A stretch of DNA of 64,000 nt from Melioribacter roseus P3M-2. GTDB lineage: Bacteria; Bacteroidota; Ignavibacteria; Ignavibacteriales; Melioribacteraceae. The notes beneath the pieces were generated by a model. It did no database searches, was not told the DNA's origin, and worked only from the letters and a program-made list of their open reading frames with translations. How positions within the stretch are numbered: position 1 is the stretch's first letter; each line of letters begins with the position of its first letter. Both the position numbers and the translations under genes were made by a program. The stretch spans positions 2,586,001 to 2,650,000 of the forward strand of contig NC_018178.1 in the NCBI RefSeq assembly GCF_000279145.1. The letters are read 5' to 3'. This document shows positions 53,543 to 62,296 of the stretch, in pieces.

Positions 53543-53974
53543 ATGGAATTAATACCGATTTTATCATTGATTGTATTGGTCGCAACGATTTCGACATTTA
53601 TATTGGCTGTCGGGGCGTACATTCTCTATAAAGTAAGAGAAAGAAAAGGCGTATCCGAGCAGGCCGCTCAACCCGCTGCCGTGCCGGCGGAATTAGTGGC
53701 TCCGCCTCCGATGGCGGCTGAAGCGCCGCAGTACAGAAGTACATTCGAACAGCAGGCGGGTTACGAACCGCCGAGAGAACAAATGGAAAGACCGGAACTG
53801 AGACCCACTTATGTCGGTCCGGCGCCCGCTTCGTATCAGGGCGATTTTACCAGAGAGGAAAGAACTCCAACGGTTGAACGGCATCGGAAAAAGTTTATGC
53901 GTTATACTTCCGAAGGGTACGAAGAGCCCTCAGTTCAACGGAAAAAAACAGAGGATAACCTCAGGTGGCGGTAA
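53543..53974 (+). CDS. Small single-pass membrane protein with proline-rich cytoplasmic tail
   Basis: A 143-residue protein. One strong N-terminal membrane helix (about 4-30, ILSLIVLVATISTFILAVGAYILY) followed by a charged, Pro/Ala-rich, low-complexity tail (AAEAPQYRSTFEQQAGYEPP, PTYVGPAPASYQGDF) ending in many basic residues. No family recognised. Its place directly after the GT2 gene matches that of PgaD-type accessory subunits, which are also small membrane proteins, but sequence similarity is not evident. An AGGTAGG ribosome site precedes the ATG; its end overlaps the next start by 10 bases. Confidence 0.75.
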   Translation: MELIPILSLIVLVATISTFILAVGAYILYKVRERKGVSEQAAQPAAVPAELVAPPPMAAEAPQYRSTFEQQAGYEPPREQMERPELRPTYVGPAPASYQGDFTREERTPTVERHRKKFMRYTSEGYEEPSVQRKKTEDNLRWR

Positions 53975-55869
53975 AAGAAAATTATAAAGGTCTGAGGGTT
54001 AATTACTTAATTATATTTTTAAGCGGACTCGTGCTGCTTTTTACGGCTCTTCTTGTATTTCTTCTCATTCTCAAGAACATCTACGGCGATTACGAAATAC
54101 GGGAAATCATTCCTACAAAAGAAAATCTTATCAAAGACGAAAAAGCCGGAAAAATTGCCATTCTTTATTCCCGTTATACCGAAAATATGTTGCCCTCGGG
54201 AAGCACCTGGCTAAAGGACAATATCGATACTTGGGAGCGTTTCGTATCGAATGCAGGCTATAAATACGACGTAATCGACGACCGGAAAATCGAAAGCGGC
54301 GAACATTACGGCTATAAAATCATCGTGCTGCCAGGATCGAAATCCTTGAGCGACCGGCAAATTATTGCGCTCAAAAAATACGTCGAAAACGGAGGCAGCA
54401 TTTTCGTTACCGGAGGTCCTGCGACTTTCTCGGACGAAGGCAAATGGCGCGGTTGGGATTTCTATACTGAAGTCTTCGGTCTGAAATTCAACAAGGAAAT
54501 CAAACCCGAGGAAACTTATAAAATACACACGCTTAGAGGCAATTTGCCGTTAACCGCCGGTATACCGACCGGATACGCTCTTAAAATTGCAACATGGGAC
54601 AGACCGATTTATGCCGAAGTAATCGAACCCCGCACGACTCAGGTAAGCTTTTGGTACGACTTCCGCAGGGAAGCCGGGCTGGTAAGAGAAGAAATTCAGA
54701 AGAGCGCGGGCATTGCTTTCGGAACATACGGCCGGGGAAGGTTCGTTTGGTTCGGTTTCGAAATTAATTCGGTTTTGGGCGTCCAGAAAGATTTCGTTTA
54801 CTTCGAAAAACTGTTCAACAATTCAATAAACTGGCTGACATATAATCCGACGGCTTATACAAAAGATTGGCCGGGCGATTATAAAGCCGCCATGATTTTA
54901 GCCCCAACTGTCGACGAAGCTCTGGGCAATATCAGAACGATCGCTTCCGTAACCGGTAAGTATAACATTAAACCCACATATTTCATCGACCCTTACACCG
55001 CATTGAAAAATAAATCAGTTGTCAGATCGCTAGCAAAGAACGGCGATATAGGGGCGATTGTCGATATCGGGTTCCTAGAATTTCCCGAAGACACCGTAAA
55101 CAAGCTTTACGACAAGCAAACCCAGTTGTCGAATATTGCGTTTGCGCAGGATACAATCGGTAAGATTATCGGTAAGCCCATTAAAGCGGTTATGCCTCTA
55201 TACGGTTTTTATAACGATTTTACTCTACAGGCGCTGGCCAATAGAGATATCGGATTCCTTTTGACCGATTCGCTTACCGACAGGTCGGTGCCCGAAATTA
55301 AAATTCGGAACAACAAACAAATTATGATTATTACCAAAACCGCGCGTGACGACTACGAAGTTATACGCAATTACGGATTGACGGAAACCAAATTTCAAAG
55401 ATATACTTACGAAGAAGACGTCGACAGACTCCTCTTTGAGGGCGGTCTTTTCGTATTTAAGGTTCATACGAATTATCAACTCCAGCCTCAATACGTTTCG
55501 GTTATTAACGACGTAATCAGATACGCCAAAGGAAAGGACTTCTGGATTACTTCGTTGGACGAATTAAAAAGTTGGTGGCGCAAGAAGCAAAGCCTCGAAG
55601 TAAGATACGAATCGAGAAGCAAAAGAAGAGTGGCGGTAGAGCTTACGAATCCGTCCGAGTACGACATTGAAAATGCCGTAGTCGAAGTTAACCTCAATAA
55701 AAAAGTGAAAAACGTGAAGATAAGTTCTGATATGTTGAATACAAAAATACCCCGCTACGAAGTAAGAAAAGATAATCAAGCCGTAATTTTTTATATTGAC
55801 AGGATGAAATCGCACGAAACTCGTTCGTTGTTGATCGATTTTGAAAATATAGACGAAAACAGCGTATGA
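53965..55869 (+). CDS. Membrane-anchored protein with amidotransferase-like and degenerate polysaccharide-deacetylase-like domains
   Basis: A 634-residue protein anchored by one N-terminal helix (about 14-36), with the rest presumably periplasmic. Residues ~52-265 resemble a class I amidotransferase/ThuA-like fold (IVLPGSKSLSDRQIIALKKYVENGGSIFVTGGP) without a nucleophile Cys. Residues ~300-525 resemble a NodB-type deacetylase barrel, but the usual TFDDG is APTVDEA and the HxxxH metal motif is not visible (GAIVDIGFLEF in its place), so catalysis is doubtful. A beta domain (~535-634) ends it. PelA and PgaB also combine such domains. The GTG start at 53965 is forced by the frame. It overlaps the lipoprotein gene by 4 bases. 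Confidence 0.78.
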   Translation: MAVKENYKGLRVNYLIIFLSGLVLLFTALLVFLLILKNIYGDYEIREIIPTKENLIKDEKAGKIAILYSRYTENMLPSGSTWLKDNIDTWERFVSNAGYKYDVIDDRKIESGEHYGYKIIVLPGSKSLSDRQIIALKKYVENGGSIFVTGGPATFSDEGKWRGWDFYTEVFGLKFNKEIKPEETYKIHTLRGNLPLTAGIPTGYALKIATWDRPIYAEVIEPRTTQVSFWYDFRREAGLVREEIQKSAGIAFGTYGRGRFVWFGFEINSVLGVQKDFVYFEKLFNNSINWLTYNPTAYTKDWPGDYKAAMILAPTVDEALGNIRTIASVTGKYNIKPTYFIDPYTALKNKSVVRSLAKNGDIGAIVDIGFLEFPEDTVNKLYDKQTQLSNIAFAQDTIGKIIGKPIKAVMPLYGFYNDFTLQALANRDIGFLLTDSLTDRSVPEIKIRNNKQIMIITKTARDDYEVIRNYGLTETKFQRYTYEEDVDRLLFEGGLFVFKVHTNYQLQPQYVSVINDVIRYAKGKDFWITSLDELKSWWRKKQSLEVRYESRSKRRVAVELTNPSEYDIENAVVEVNLNKKVKNVKISSDMLNTKIPRYEVRKDNQAVIFYIDRMKSHETRSLLIDFENIDENSV

Positions 55870-57107
55870 TGCACAAAATATTCAAAATATATTTGTTTAT
55901 AACTCTTGCAATAGTCGTCGGAGGATGCGTAGAACCGATTACAAACACACAGACGACCTCGGCGCAGCCTTCCATCGAAATTTTTTCGCCGGCAAGCGGG
56001 GATTCAGTTATGGTAGGTCAGAATTTGATTAATTATCAAGCTGCCGACGGCGCCGGCGGAGAAGGACTTTCATTCTACGAAATTTATGTAAACGATACTT
56101 TTACAGAACGATTTGAACAAAATACGGACGGCACAAATCCTGCGCTCTATCTCAATATAGGCGAGGCGTTGCTGGGTAAAAGGATAAGTTATTTTGTAAA
56201 AGTTTATAATAAAAACGGAAAAGCCAAAGAAAGCGAAGTCCAGAGCAATATTTACGTTAAAGACAGAGTTCCGAATGCGCCTTCGAATCTGGTTATTAAA
56301 AGAACTGGCGACTATACGGTGACGCTACTTTGGCAGGATAATTCGACAAATGAGGACGGTTTCGAAGTGTGGCGAAAAGAGGGAACTGGTTCCTACAGCC
56401 TGATTATTAAGCTTCCTCCGAATACAATCAGCACAATCGACAACGGTGTGTCTCCGTTTACGGATTATTTTTATAAAATAAGAGCTTTCAACGAATCCGG
56501 AAACTCGGAATTCAGCAATGAAGTGAGCACGTCTTCTCTGCCCGGAGGATTGTGGAATCTTCAAGCAGAAGCGATCGGAACTCATAAGGTTATTCTTAAA
56601 TGGAACGACTTCGCCGTCAACGAATTGGGCTTTAAGATTGAAAGATATAATTCTTCTTCGGGCGTCTGGGAACTGATCGATATTACCGGGCCGAATGAAA
56701 CCTACTACGAAGACCACAATGTGGAAGGAAGCAAAGCGTATAAATATCGTGTCGCTTATTTTACGGCCACGTCCGTAAGCGGATATTCCAACGAAGTAAC
56801 GATATCAACTTATTATACCGACGTGGAAGCGCCGTCGAATCTCAATGCGTCTGTCTACGCTCCCAATATCGTCCGCCTGGAATGGCTAAACAACGATAAA
56901 CTGAAACTCTCGGTTTCGTTGATTGTCGAAAGGAGAATCGGAACTTCGGGTGAATTCAATGAATTAATGTCGGTCGATTCGGACACAACGTTTGTGTTCG
57001 ATACGTCGGTTACATCGGGAGTCACTTATCAATACCGCGTGCGTCAAAAGCTCGGTAACAGAATTTATACGGATTATTCCAATATTGCCACTATCACTGT
57101 GCCATGA
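55866..57107 (+). CDS. Lipoprotein with Ig/FN3 domains
   Basis: A 413-residue predicted lipoprotein. Signal II with lipobox VVGGC, Cys21. An Ig-like domain (about 35-130) is followed by three FN3 domains (about 136-225, 230-315, 320-413), each with the DRVPNAPSNLVI or EAPSNLNAS type of start and the YFYKIRAFNESGNSEFS or YQYRVRQKL type of end. No enzyme motif. Likely an outer-membrane-associated polymer-binding or scaffold subunit. ATGATG overlap with the preceding stop, and 4-base overlap with the kinase gene that follows, keep it within the second polysaccharide transcript. Confidence 0.82.
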   Translation: MMHKIFKIYLFITLAIVVGGCVEPITNTQTTSAQPSIEIFSPASGDSVMVGQNLINYQAADGAGGEGLSFYEIYVNDTFTERFEQNTDGTNPALYLNIGEALLGKRISYFVKVYNKNGKAKESEVQSNIYVKDRVPNAPSNLVIKRTGDYTVTLLWQDNSTNEDGFEVWRKEGTGSYSLIIKLPPNTISTIDNGVSPFTDYFYKIRAFNESGNSEFSNEVSTSSLPGGLWNLQAEAIGTHKVILKWNDFAVNELGFKIERYNSSSGVWELIDITGPNETYYEDHNVEGSKAYKYRVAYFTATSVSGYSNEVTISTYYTDVEAPSNLNASVYAPNIVRLEWLNNDKLKLSVSLIVERRIGTSGEFNELMSVDSDTTFVFDTSVTSGVTYQYRVRQKLGNRIYTDYSNIATITVP

Positions 57108-60100
57108 CTAAGGAATTAAAAGTGAATTACGAAAATAAGCACGGTTTGATCGTCGACAAAAACGGCAAGATTATCGCAGTAAGCAACGATATTAAAAAAT
57201 TATTCCCGGGACTTTCTCCCCAGAATAATTTCTTGCAGTATTGGAAAGACGTCCAATCGGTCGACAAAGAATATAAATTCAGAATAATCGAAAAGTTTGA
57301 AGAATGCAGAAGAAATAACGCTCCCGCTGCGTTTGATCTGCCTTTGACCATTAACGACAACAGACTGACTTATACTCTTGTTTACACTCCTCTAAAAAGC
57401 GAAAACAACATCTATTTTTATATCGACTTCATTCTATCCGGAAAATCGAAGACGGAGGAAACGGATACATATAAAATTAGAATAGCCCTCAATCAGATAG
57501 AGGACTTAATAGAGGACGACGAAATTCTGAAGGTAATAGACAGAGTAAAAAATTCTTATCCTTTTACATTTATTGAAAAAGTAAAATTCCAGAAAGAAAT
57601 TAACGGTTTGAAAAATTTCTTTTGGATTAAAGACCGGGACGATAAAATTGTGGTCGCTAACGAGGCGTATGCGTCGTGGCTTGGCACAACGCCTTCAAAA
57701 CTCGAGAATAAGAGCGAAAGCGATTACCTTCCAAAATATCTTGTGAATCTCTATTCCCGTCTCAACGAATATATTAAAAACACTTCGAATATAATTGCCG
57801 TAAGCGGATTGAAATCGGCGGGCGATACGAAAAATTTCTCAATTTATCTGCTGCCGGTTTGCGACCTCGAAAATAATGTAATAGCATTGATCGGATTTTC
57901 GTACGTCGAAACTGATAAGGAAATTGTCCGCTCGTTGACACGGCATATACCGCTCCCCGCCTGTGTTGTCGGCGAGAACCTCGAGTTAACGGAATACAAC
58001 GAAAAATTCGAAAGCGTTTTCGAGCTGTCCGGGAAGAAATCAAAACTTCACGAAGTTTTCGGCAGGGATGCGGTAAATAAAATCGCTTCTTTCCTGAAAG
58101 AAAATAAAAAGTATGAAGATAAACTTTTCGATATCGAAACCGCTGATAAAAAGCTGTATTCGTTCACCGCATTGAAGGAAGTCGACAGAGTTATATTGTC
58201 CGGATATCATGTTGAGAAGCAGACGGATGAGAACGCAAGTCTGGATATCGAAGATTACCTTAAAATAGTGCCCGACGCAGCTTATGTATACGACCTGGAA
58301 AATCTGAAATTCCTCGCCGTTACCGACGAAGCGCTCAAATTATACGGTTATTCGAAAGAAAAATTTCTGGAACTCGATTTGACGGATTTATATGCGCCCG
58401 AAGACGTTCAGGCTTTGATCCAGAGCGACGACAAATCGCTGCGCGGCAAGCCGCTCAAACATAAAAGAAGCGACGGCAAAGATATTTATGTTACAATCAA
58501 AAGCGTTGAGATATCTTATAAAGGTAAAAAAGCTCATTTGAATTTGGTAAGAGAAGTTTCGTTCGAACTGAAAACCAGAAGGGAGAATCAACTATACAGG
58601 CATGTCTTTGAAAATACGGGCGACCTGGTAATCGTAACCGATAAGGACGGATTCATAGTTTCTATAAACGATTCCGTGACCCGTCAGCTCGGCTTTTCGC
58701 AAAGGGAACTCGAAGGCAGACCGATTATAAGTATAGTTTCGGACGAAGACAGGGCTGTAGTCAATAAAAATGTTTTGCACGCCGAATCGAACAATACAAT
58801 TAAATTAAACGTCTCCGTCAAAAAATCCGAAGGCGAATTGACTGAAGCCGAAATTGCGGCTAGCAAGATTAAAGATTACGAAGGAAAAGTTGAACAGGTG
58901 GTCTTTTTAATCCGGCTCCAGCCCGAAGAAAAGCGAAACTTAACGGCTGAAGTTGCTAACGAAACTTCCAATATCGATGCGGCTTTTCTTTCTAATTTAT
59001 TCCACGAGTTGTTGACTCCTTTGAATGTAATAATGGGTTTTACGCAGGACTTATGGGAAAATATCGAAAATCCGAATGATGAACAGAAAGAATCGGTCGA
59101 AATTATTAAGGAGAATCAGAGAACCCTTCTTCAAATTATGGACAACGCAGTAGAATACGCCGCATTCCTGCGAAAGAATATCAAATACAAGATTGAGAAC
59201 GTAAGGTTAACCGACTTACTACCGGAACTGGAAGAAGTAATTACAAAGACCGCCAAACAACACGGCAAAACGGTTAAAGAAGGTAAAATATCCTCGTCGC
59301 TCGAATTCGAAACCGACAAACAAAAGTTTTTAAGTCTTCTCGGAATGCTGATAAATTTTGCCGTCACTATTACCAAAGAAAAAGAATTGAAGCTGTCGGC
59401 AAAGAAAGAAGACGACGATAACTTGATTATTCTAATAGACGACCTTAAAGAGGGAGCAAGCCCTTACCTTTTGAAGGGGATGCACGATATCTTAACCGAC
59501 GACGAAAACCTGAACCGAAGGAATTACGGATTCTCAAGATTTTCGATGAAACTTGCCAAAAAACTGATGGAGATACTCGGAATAAGTTTTAAAACTTTAG
59601 GCGATAAGGACAAAAAACGGGTGGGAATAGTTGTACCCTTTAAATTTACTCCGTTCGAAGGCGGGGAAATCGAAATTGAAGAAAGCCCGAGACCGGTTGA
59701 AGAGAAATTCGAGAGACCTGCAGAGAAACCAATCTCTAATGTAGTTGAGAAACAAGCAACTAACATGTTGAAAAAACTTGACTTAACTTCAATGACTTGT
59801 CTTTATCTCGAAGACCAGGTGGACTCGCAGATATTGTTTAAAAGTCAAATGAAAGATCTCAAAACGATCGAAGTAGCTCCCAGTCTCGAAGCGGCTATTC
59901 CTCTCCTGAAGACCAGACGTTTCGATTTCCTGATTGTGGATATCAATTTACAGGGAGAGTATAACGGACTGGACGTGCTCCGTATAGTGCGTAAAATGCC
60001 GGGCTATAAAGATATACCCATAATTGCATCAACTGCGTATATGCAGCCGGGAGCAAGAGAGAATTTTATTGCGGCAGGATTTACCGATTTTATTTCAAAA

Positions 60101-60157
60101 CCTCTGCTCCGGGACAAAGTAATCGAAATTTTAACCAGAATTTATTCAGCTTCTTAG
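57104..60157 (+). CDS. PAS-rich hybrid histidine kinase with C-terminal receiver
   Basis: A 1017-residue soluble signalling protein with no membrane helix. Four or five PAS-like units precede the kinase: about 10-110, 165-275, 280-375 (weak), 385-495 (AAYVYDLENLKFLAVTDEA) and 500-615 (TGDLVIVTDKDGFIVSINDS). The HisKA helix has FLSNLFHELLTPLNVIMGF with His634. The ATPase region (~715-840) lacks clear N and G1 boxes (MLINFAVTITKE, IDDLKEGAS), so its kinase activity is in doubt. The C-terminal receiver (~895-1015) has Asp946 in FLIVDINLQG and the conserved Thr/Lys (STAYM, SKPL). Last gene of the polysaccharide transcript, hence probably its input or output signal element. Confidence 0.85.
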   Translation: MTKELKVNYENKHGLIVDKNGKIIAVSNDIKKLFPGLSPQNNFLQYWKDVQSVDKEYKFRIIEKFEECRRNNAPAAFDLPLTINDNRLTYTLVYTPLKSENNIYFYIDFILSGKSKTEETDTYKIRIALNQIEDLIEDDEILKVIDRVKNSYPFTFIEKVKFQKEINGLKNFFWIKDRDDKIVVANEAYASWLGTTPSKLENKSESDYLPKYLVNLYSRLNEYIKNTSNIIAVSGLKSAGDTKNFSIYLLPVCDLENNVIALIGFSYVETDKEIVRSLTRHIPLPACVVGENLELTEYNEKFESVFELSGKKSKLHEVFGRDAVNKIASFLKENKKYEDKLFDIETADKKLYSFTALKEVDRVILSGYHVEKQTDENASLDIEDYLKIVPDAAYVYDLENLKFLAVTDEALKLYGYSKEKFLELDLTDLYAPEDVQALIQSDDKSLRGKPLKHKRSDGKDIYVTIKSVEISYKGKKAHLNLVREVSFELKTRRENQLYRHVFENTGDLVIVTDKDGFIVSINDSVTRQLGFSQRELEGRPIISIVSDEDRAVVNKNVLHAESNNTIKLNVSVKKSEGELTEAEIAASKIKDYEGKVEQVVFLIRLQPEEKRNLTAEVANETSNIDAAFLSNLFHELLTPLNVIMGFTQDLWENIENPNDEQKESVEIIKENQRTLLQIMDNAVEYAAFLRKNIKYKIENVRLTDLLPELEEVITKTAKQHGKTVKEGKISSSLEFETDKQKFLSLLGMLINFAVTITKEKELKLSAKKEDDDNLIILIDDLKEGASPYLLKGMHDILTDDENLNRRNYGFSRFSMKLAKKLMEILGISFKTLGDKDKKRVGIVVPFKFTPFEGGEIEIEESPRPVEEKFERPAEKPISNVVEKQATNMLKKLDLTSMTCLYLEDQVDSQILFKSQMKDLKTIEVAPSLEAAIPLLKTRRFDFLIVDINLQGEYNGLDVLRIVRKMPGYKDIPIIASTAYMQPGARENFIAAGFTDFISKPLLRDKVIEILTRIYSAS

Positions 60158-60167
60158 TTATATTATA

Positions 60168-60187
60168 CTCCGATAAATCGGGAGTTT
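60168..60187 (+). terminator. Short hairpin after the hybrid kinase
   Basis: CTCCGAT/ATCGGGAG with a two-base loop and one bulge, followed by only three T before the ogt start. A weak terminator at best. Confidence 0.35.
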
Positions 60188-60188
60188 C

Positions 60189-60695
60189 ATGCCGGGTAAA
60201 TATTTGACATATTACGACTCTCCGCTCGGAAAATTGAAAATAACCGCCGACGAAAATGCCGTCAAATCGATCCATTTTATTCTCGATATAGACGGAGTGG
60301 AATTGGAACAGGAAATTCCGAACAAAATTCTCGAAAAGTGCGTAGAAGAATTGAATCAATATTTCAAGGGTGAGTTACAAGACTTCAGCGTTAATATCGA
60401 CCCGGAGGGAACGGAATTCCAAAAACGCGTTTGGAACGAACTTTTGAAAATTCCTTACGGCAAAACAATTTCATATTTGAAATTATCTCGGGAGCTGGGG
60501 AACGAGAGGTCGATACGAGCGGTTGCAAGGGCAAACGGCGACAACAAAATTCCGATTATTATACCGTGTCACAGAGTAATCGGCTCGGACAAAAGTCTTG
60601 TTGGTTATTCGGGCGGAGTCTGGAGAAAAAAATGGCTGCTCGAACACGAAGCAGCCGTAATCAATAACGAAAAACAACTCAATCTTTTCTTTTGA
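60189..60695 (+). CDS. ogt: Methylated-DNA--protein-cysteine methyltransferase
   Basis: Suicide repair protein that takes the methyl group from O6-methylguanine. A 168-residue Ogt/MGMT protein with the N-terminal ribonuclease-like domain, FQKRVWNELLKIPYGKTISYLKLSREL, then SIRAVARANGDNKIPIIIPCHRVIG with the acceptor Cys, and the end GYSGGVWRKKWLLEHE. All active-site features are present. It begins 31 bases after the kinase stop, so it may be read from the polysaccharide transcript. It converges stop-to-stop, without any spacer, with the POT transporter gene. Confidence 0.96.
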   Translation: MPGKYLTYYDSPLGKLKITADENAVKSIHFILDIDGVELEQEIPNKILEKCVEELNQYFKGELQDFSVNIDPEGTEFQKRVWNELLKIPYGKTISYLKLSRELGNERSIRAVARANGDNKIPIIIPCHRVIGSDKSLVGYSGGVWRKKWLLEHEAAVINNEKQLNLFF

Positions 60696-62000
60696 CTATC
60701 CTTTAGACTTTGTTAATTTGTTATATATTAGCATCAGCACCGTTGCCAGTAAACCTATTCCGCTCATGACGAGAAAAATCATCTGAGGATTGTCGATTTC
60801 TTTTGTAAAAAGCTGATAGATCCATCCGCCGAACGTACCGCCGAATCCCCACGCCAGCGCAATCGGCAAAAAGGCATATCCCTGAAATAACGCTTCCTGA
60901 CCTTTGGGCGCCAGGTCGGCTATATATTCGTAAAATCGAGGAGCCTGTGTCTGTTCGCCAATCGAAAAGAGGAATATGCCGAAAACGATTAAAGGTATAC
61001 TCGCCGCTACCTCGCCTCCGAAAAGATTAATCGTAGCTCCGTTTGTAACCGGCAGCGCAAAATACCAGATTAACCATGTAAAAGTCGCCAGCGCGAAACC
61101 GATAACAATTGCAGTTTGAGTCGATATCTTTTTTGTTAGACGATTTACGGGTATCTGAAATAAAATTATTGTCCATGCGCCCGTAGATAATATCAATTCT
61201 ATCGGTGTGTCGAGCGAAATAAAGTCGGAAATATAAAACGGGATTATTATAAAAAATTGCCAGAAAAGCACCCAGTAGAGTCCGAATATCAGCAAAAACG
61301 ACATAAATCGTAAGTTTGTGAGCACTTTTATCAAATTGCTGAATACGGTTTTTAAGTCCTGAGAATCGGAATTTTGAACCGGATTTTTATAAAAAAATTG
61401 CGTTACGAAAAACATCATGGCGCAACTGATAGCCGAGACGAGATAGACGAACTCAATACCGAAGTAATCTCTTACAAGATAAGCCAGAAGGGGACCGATG
61501 GCTGCGCCGATATTGACGAGCCAGTAATAGATAGCGTATCCGAGCGATTTTGTTTCTTCGTTGGTCGAAAGCGCTACGGTGCCCAGTACGCTCGGCTTGA
61601 TAAACGAGCCTCCAAGCGCCGTGAAAATCAATATGACTGTAAGGAACGGAAACAGGAGCGATTCGGGAATCAAACCTGAAAAAGTTTTCATTCCTGTGGC
61701 GCCGATTAGAAAATAACCGACTGCAAGAACTCCGAATGCGAACGAAAAGGCTTTTTTGAATCCCGTTTTATCTGCAATTGCGCCGGCAAAAATCGGCAGC
61801 AGGTAAATCAGTCCGCCGAATATCGACGATAGCTGTCCGGCTTCTACTTCCGTAAATTTGAGATGGTCGCGCAGGAATATGCTTAAAATGGTAGCCTGAC
61901 CGTAATATGCCAGTCTTTCGAACAGCTCCATTCCGTTGGCTACCCAAAATGAAGATTTGAAATTCGTTTTTAGTTTTTGAATGTTTTCGGATAATCTCAT
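60696..62000 (-). CDS. POT-family proton-dependent peptide transporter
   Basis: A 434-residue MFS transporter of the POT/PTR type with 12 helices. The helix 1 signature is ELFERLAYYG (ExxER proton/peptide motif), with FAGAIADKTGFKKAF in the 2-3 loop and ALGGSFIKPSVLGT on helix 4-5, the family's GTGxxKP-like element. C-terminal APKGQEALFQGYAFLPIALAWGFGG is also typical. Imports di- and tripeptides with protons, in line with the OPT transporter and PepD elsewhere in the window. Some POT motifs are looser than in E. coli DtpA, so a different small substrate cannot be excluded. Confidence 0.85.
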   Translation of the reverse strand: MRLSENIQKLKTNFKSSFWVANGMELFERLAYYGQATILSIFLRDHLKFTEVEAGQLSSIFGGLIYLLPIFAGAIADKTGFKKAFSFAFGVLAVGYFLIGATGMKTFSGLIPESLLFPFLTVILIFTALGGSFIKPSVLGTVALSTNEETKSLGYAIYYWLVNIGAAIGPLLAYLVRDYFGIEFVYLVSAISCAMMFFVTQFFYKNPVQNSDSQDLKTVFSNLIKVLTNLRFMSFLLIFGLYWVLFWQFFIIIPFYISDFISLDTPIELILSTGAWTIILFQIPVNRLTKKISTQTAIVIGFALATFTWLIWYFALPVTNGATINLFGGEVAASIPLIVFGIFLFSIGEQTQAPRFYEYIADLAPKGQEALFQGYAFLPIALAWGFGGTFGGWIYQLFTKEIDNPQMIFLVMSGIGLLATVLMLIYNKLTKSKG

Positions 62001-62296
62001 TTCCGCACCGTAAAATTAATGGATAGAAAACAGTTAAGATTGATTTCCGTCTCTAATTACTTTTTTCATTCTCATAAATTAGCTCGATTAATATAGCAAA
62101 AAAAATCTAACCTTCGCTAAAAAGATTCGATAAGCTTTAGAGTCGCACAACAAATGTAACGAAGGCATTCAAAGCTTACCGTCCGGCATGAAAAATCCGG
62201 AATGGAAAACGCAAATAATTTTCAAAAATAAATTTTCAGTTTAGTTATTCAATTCATATTTGTTTAATTTTATCCAAATAATTTTGAGGAGTTTTT
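62001..62296. other. Divergent gap between the POT transporter and the aminotransferase
   Basis: 296 bases. Two inverted pairs interleave: CCTTCG (62111-62116) with CGAAGG (62160-62165), and TAAGCTTT (62131-62138) with AAAGCTTA (62171-62178). A CATATTTG box at 62255 is one mismatch from TAnnTTTG but has no TTG 20 bases upstream. An 18-codon frame near 62184 has no ribosome site. No gene is supported. Confidence 0.5.

Noticed and set aside
62184-62240. 18-codon frame starting MKNPEWK in the divergent gap
   Set aside because: No ribosome site, no second copy and no conserved feature, unlike the micropeptides at 38785 and 42489.
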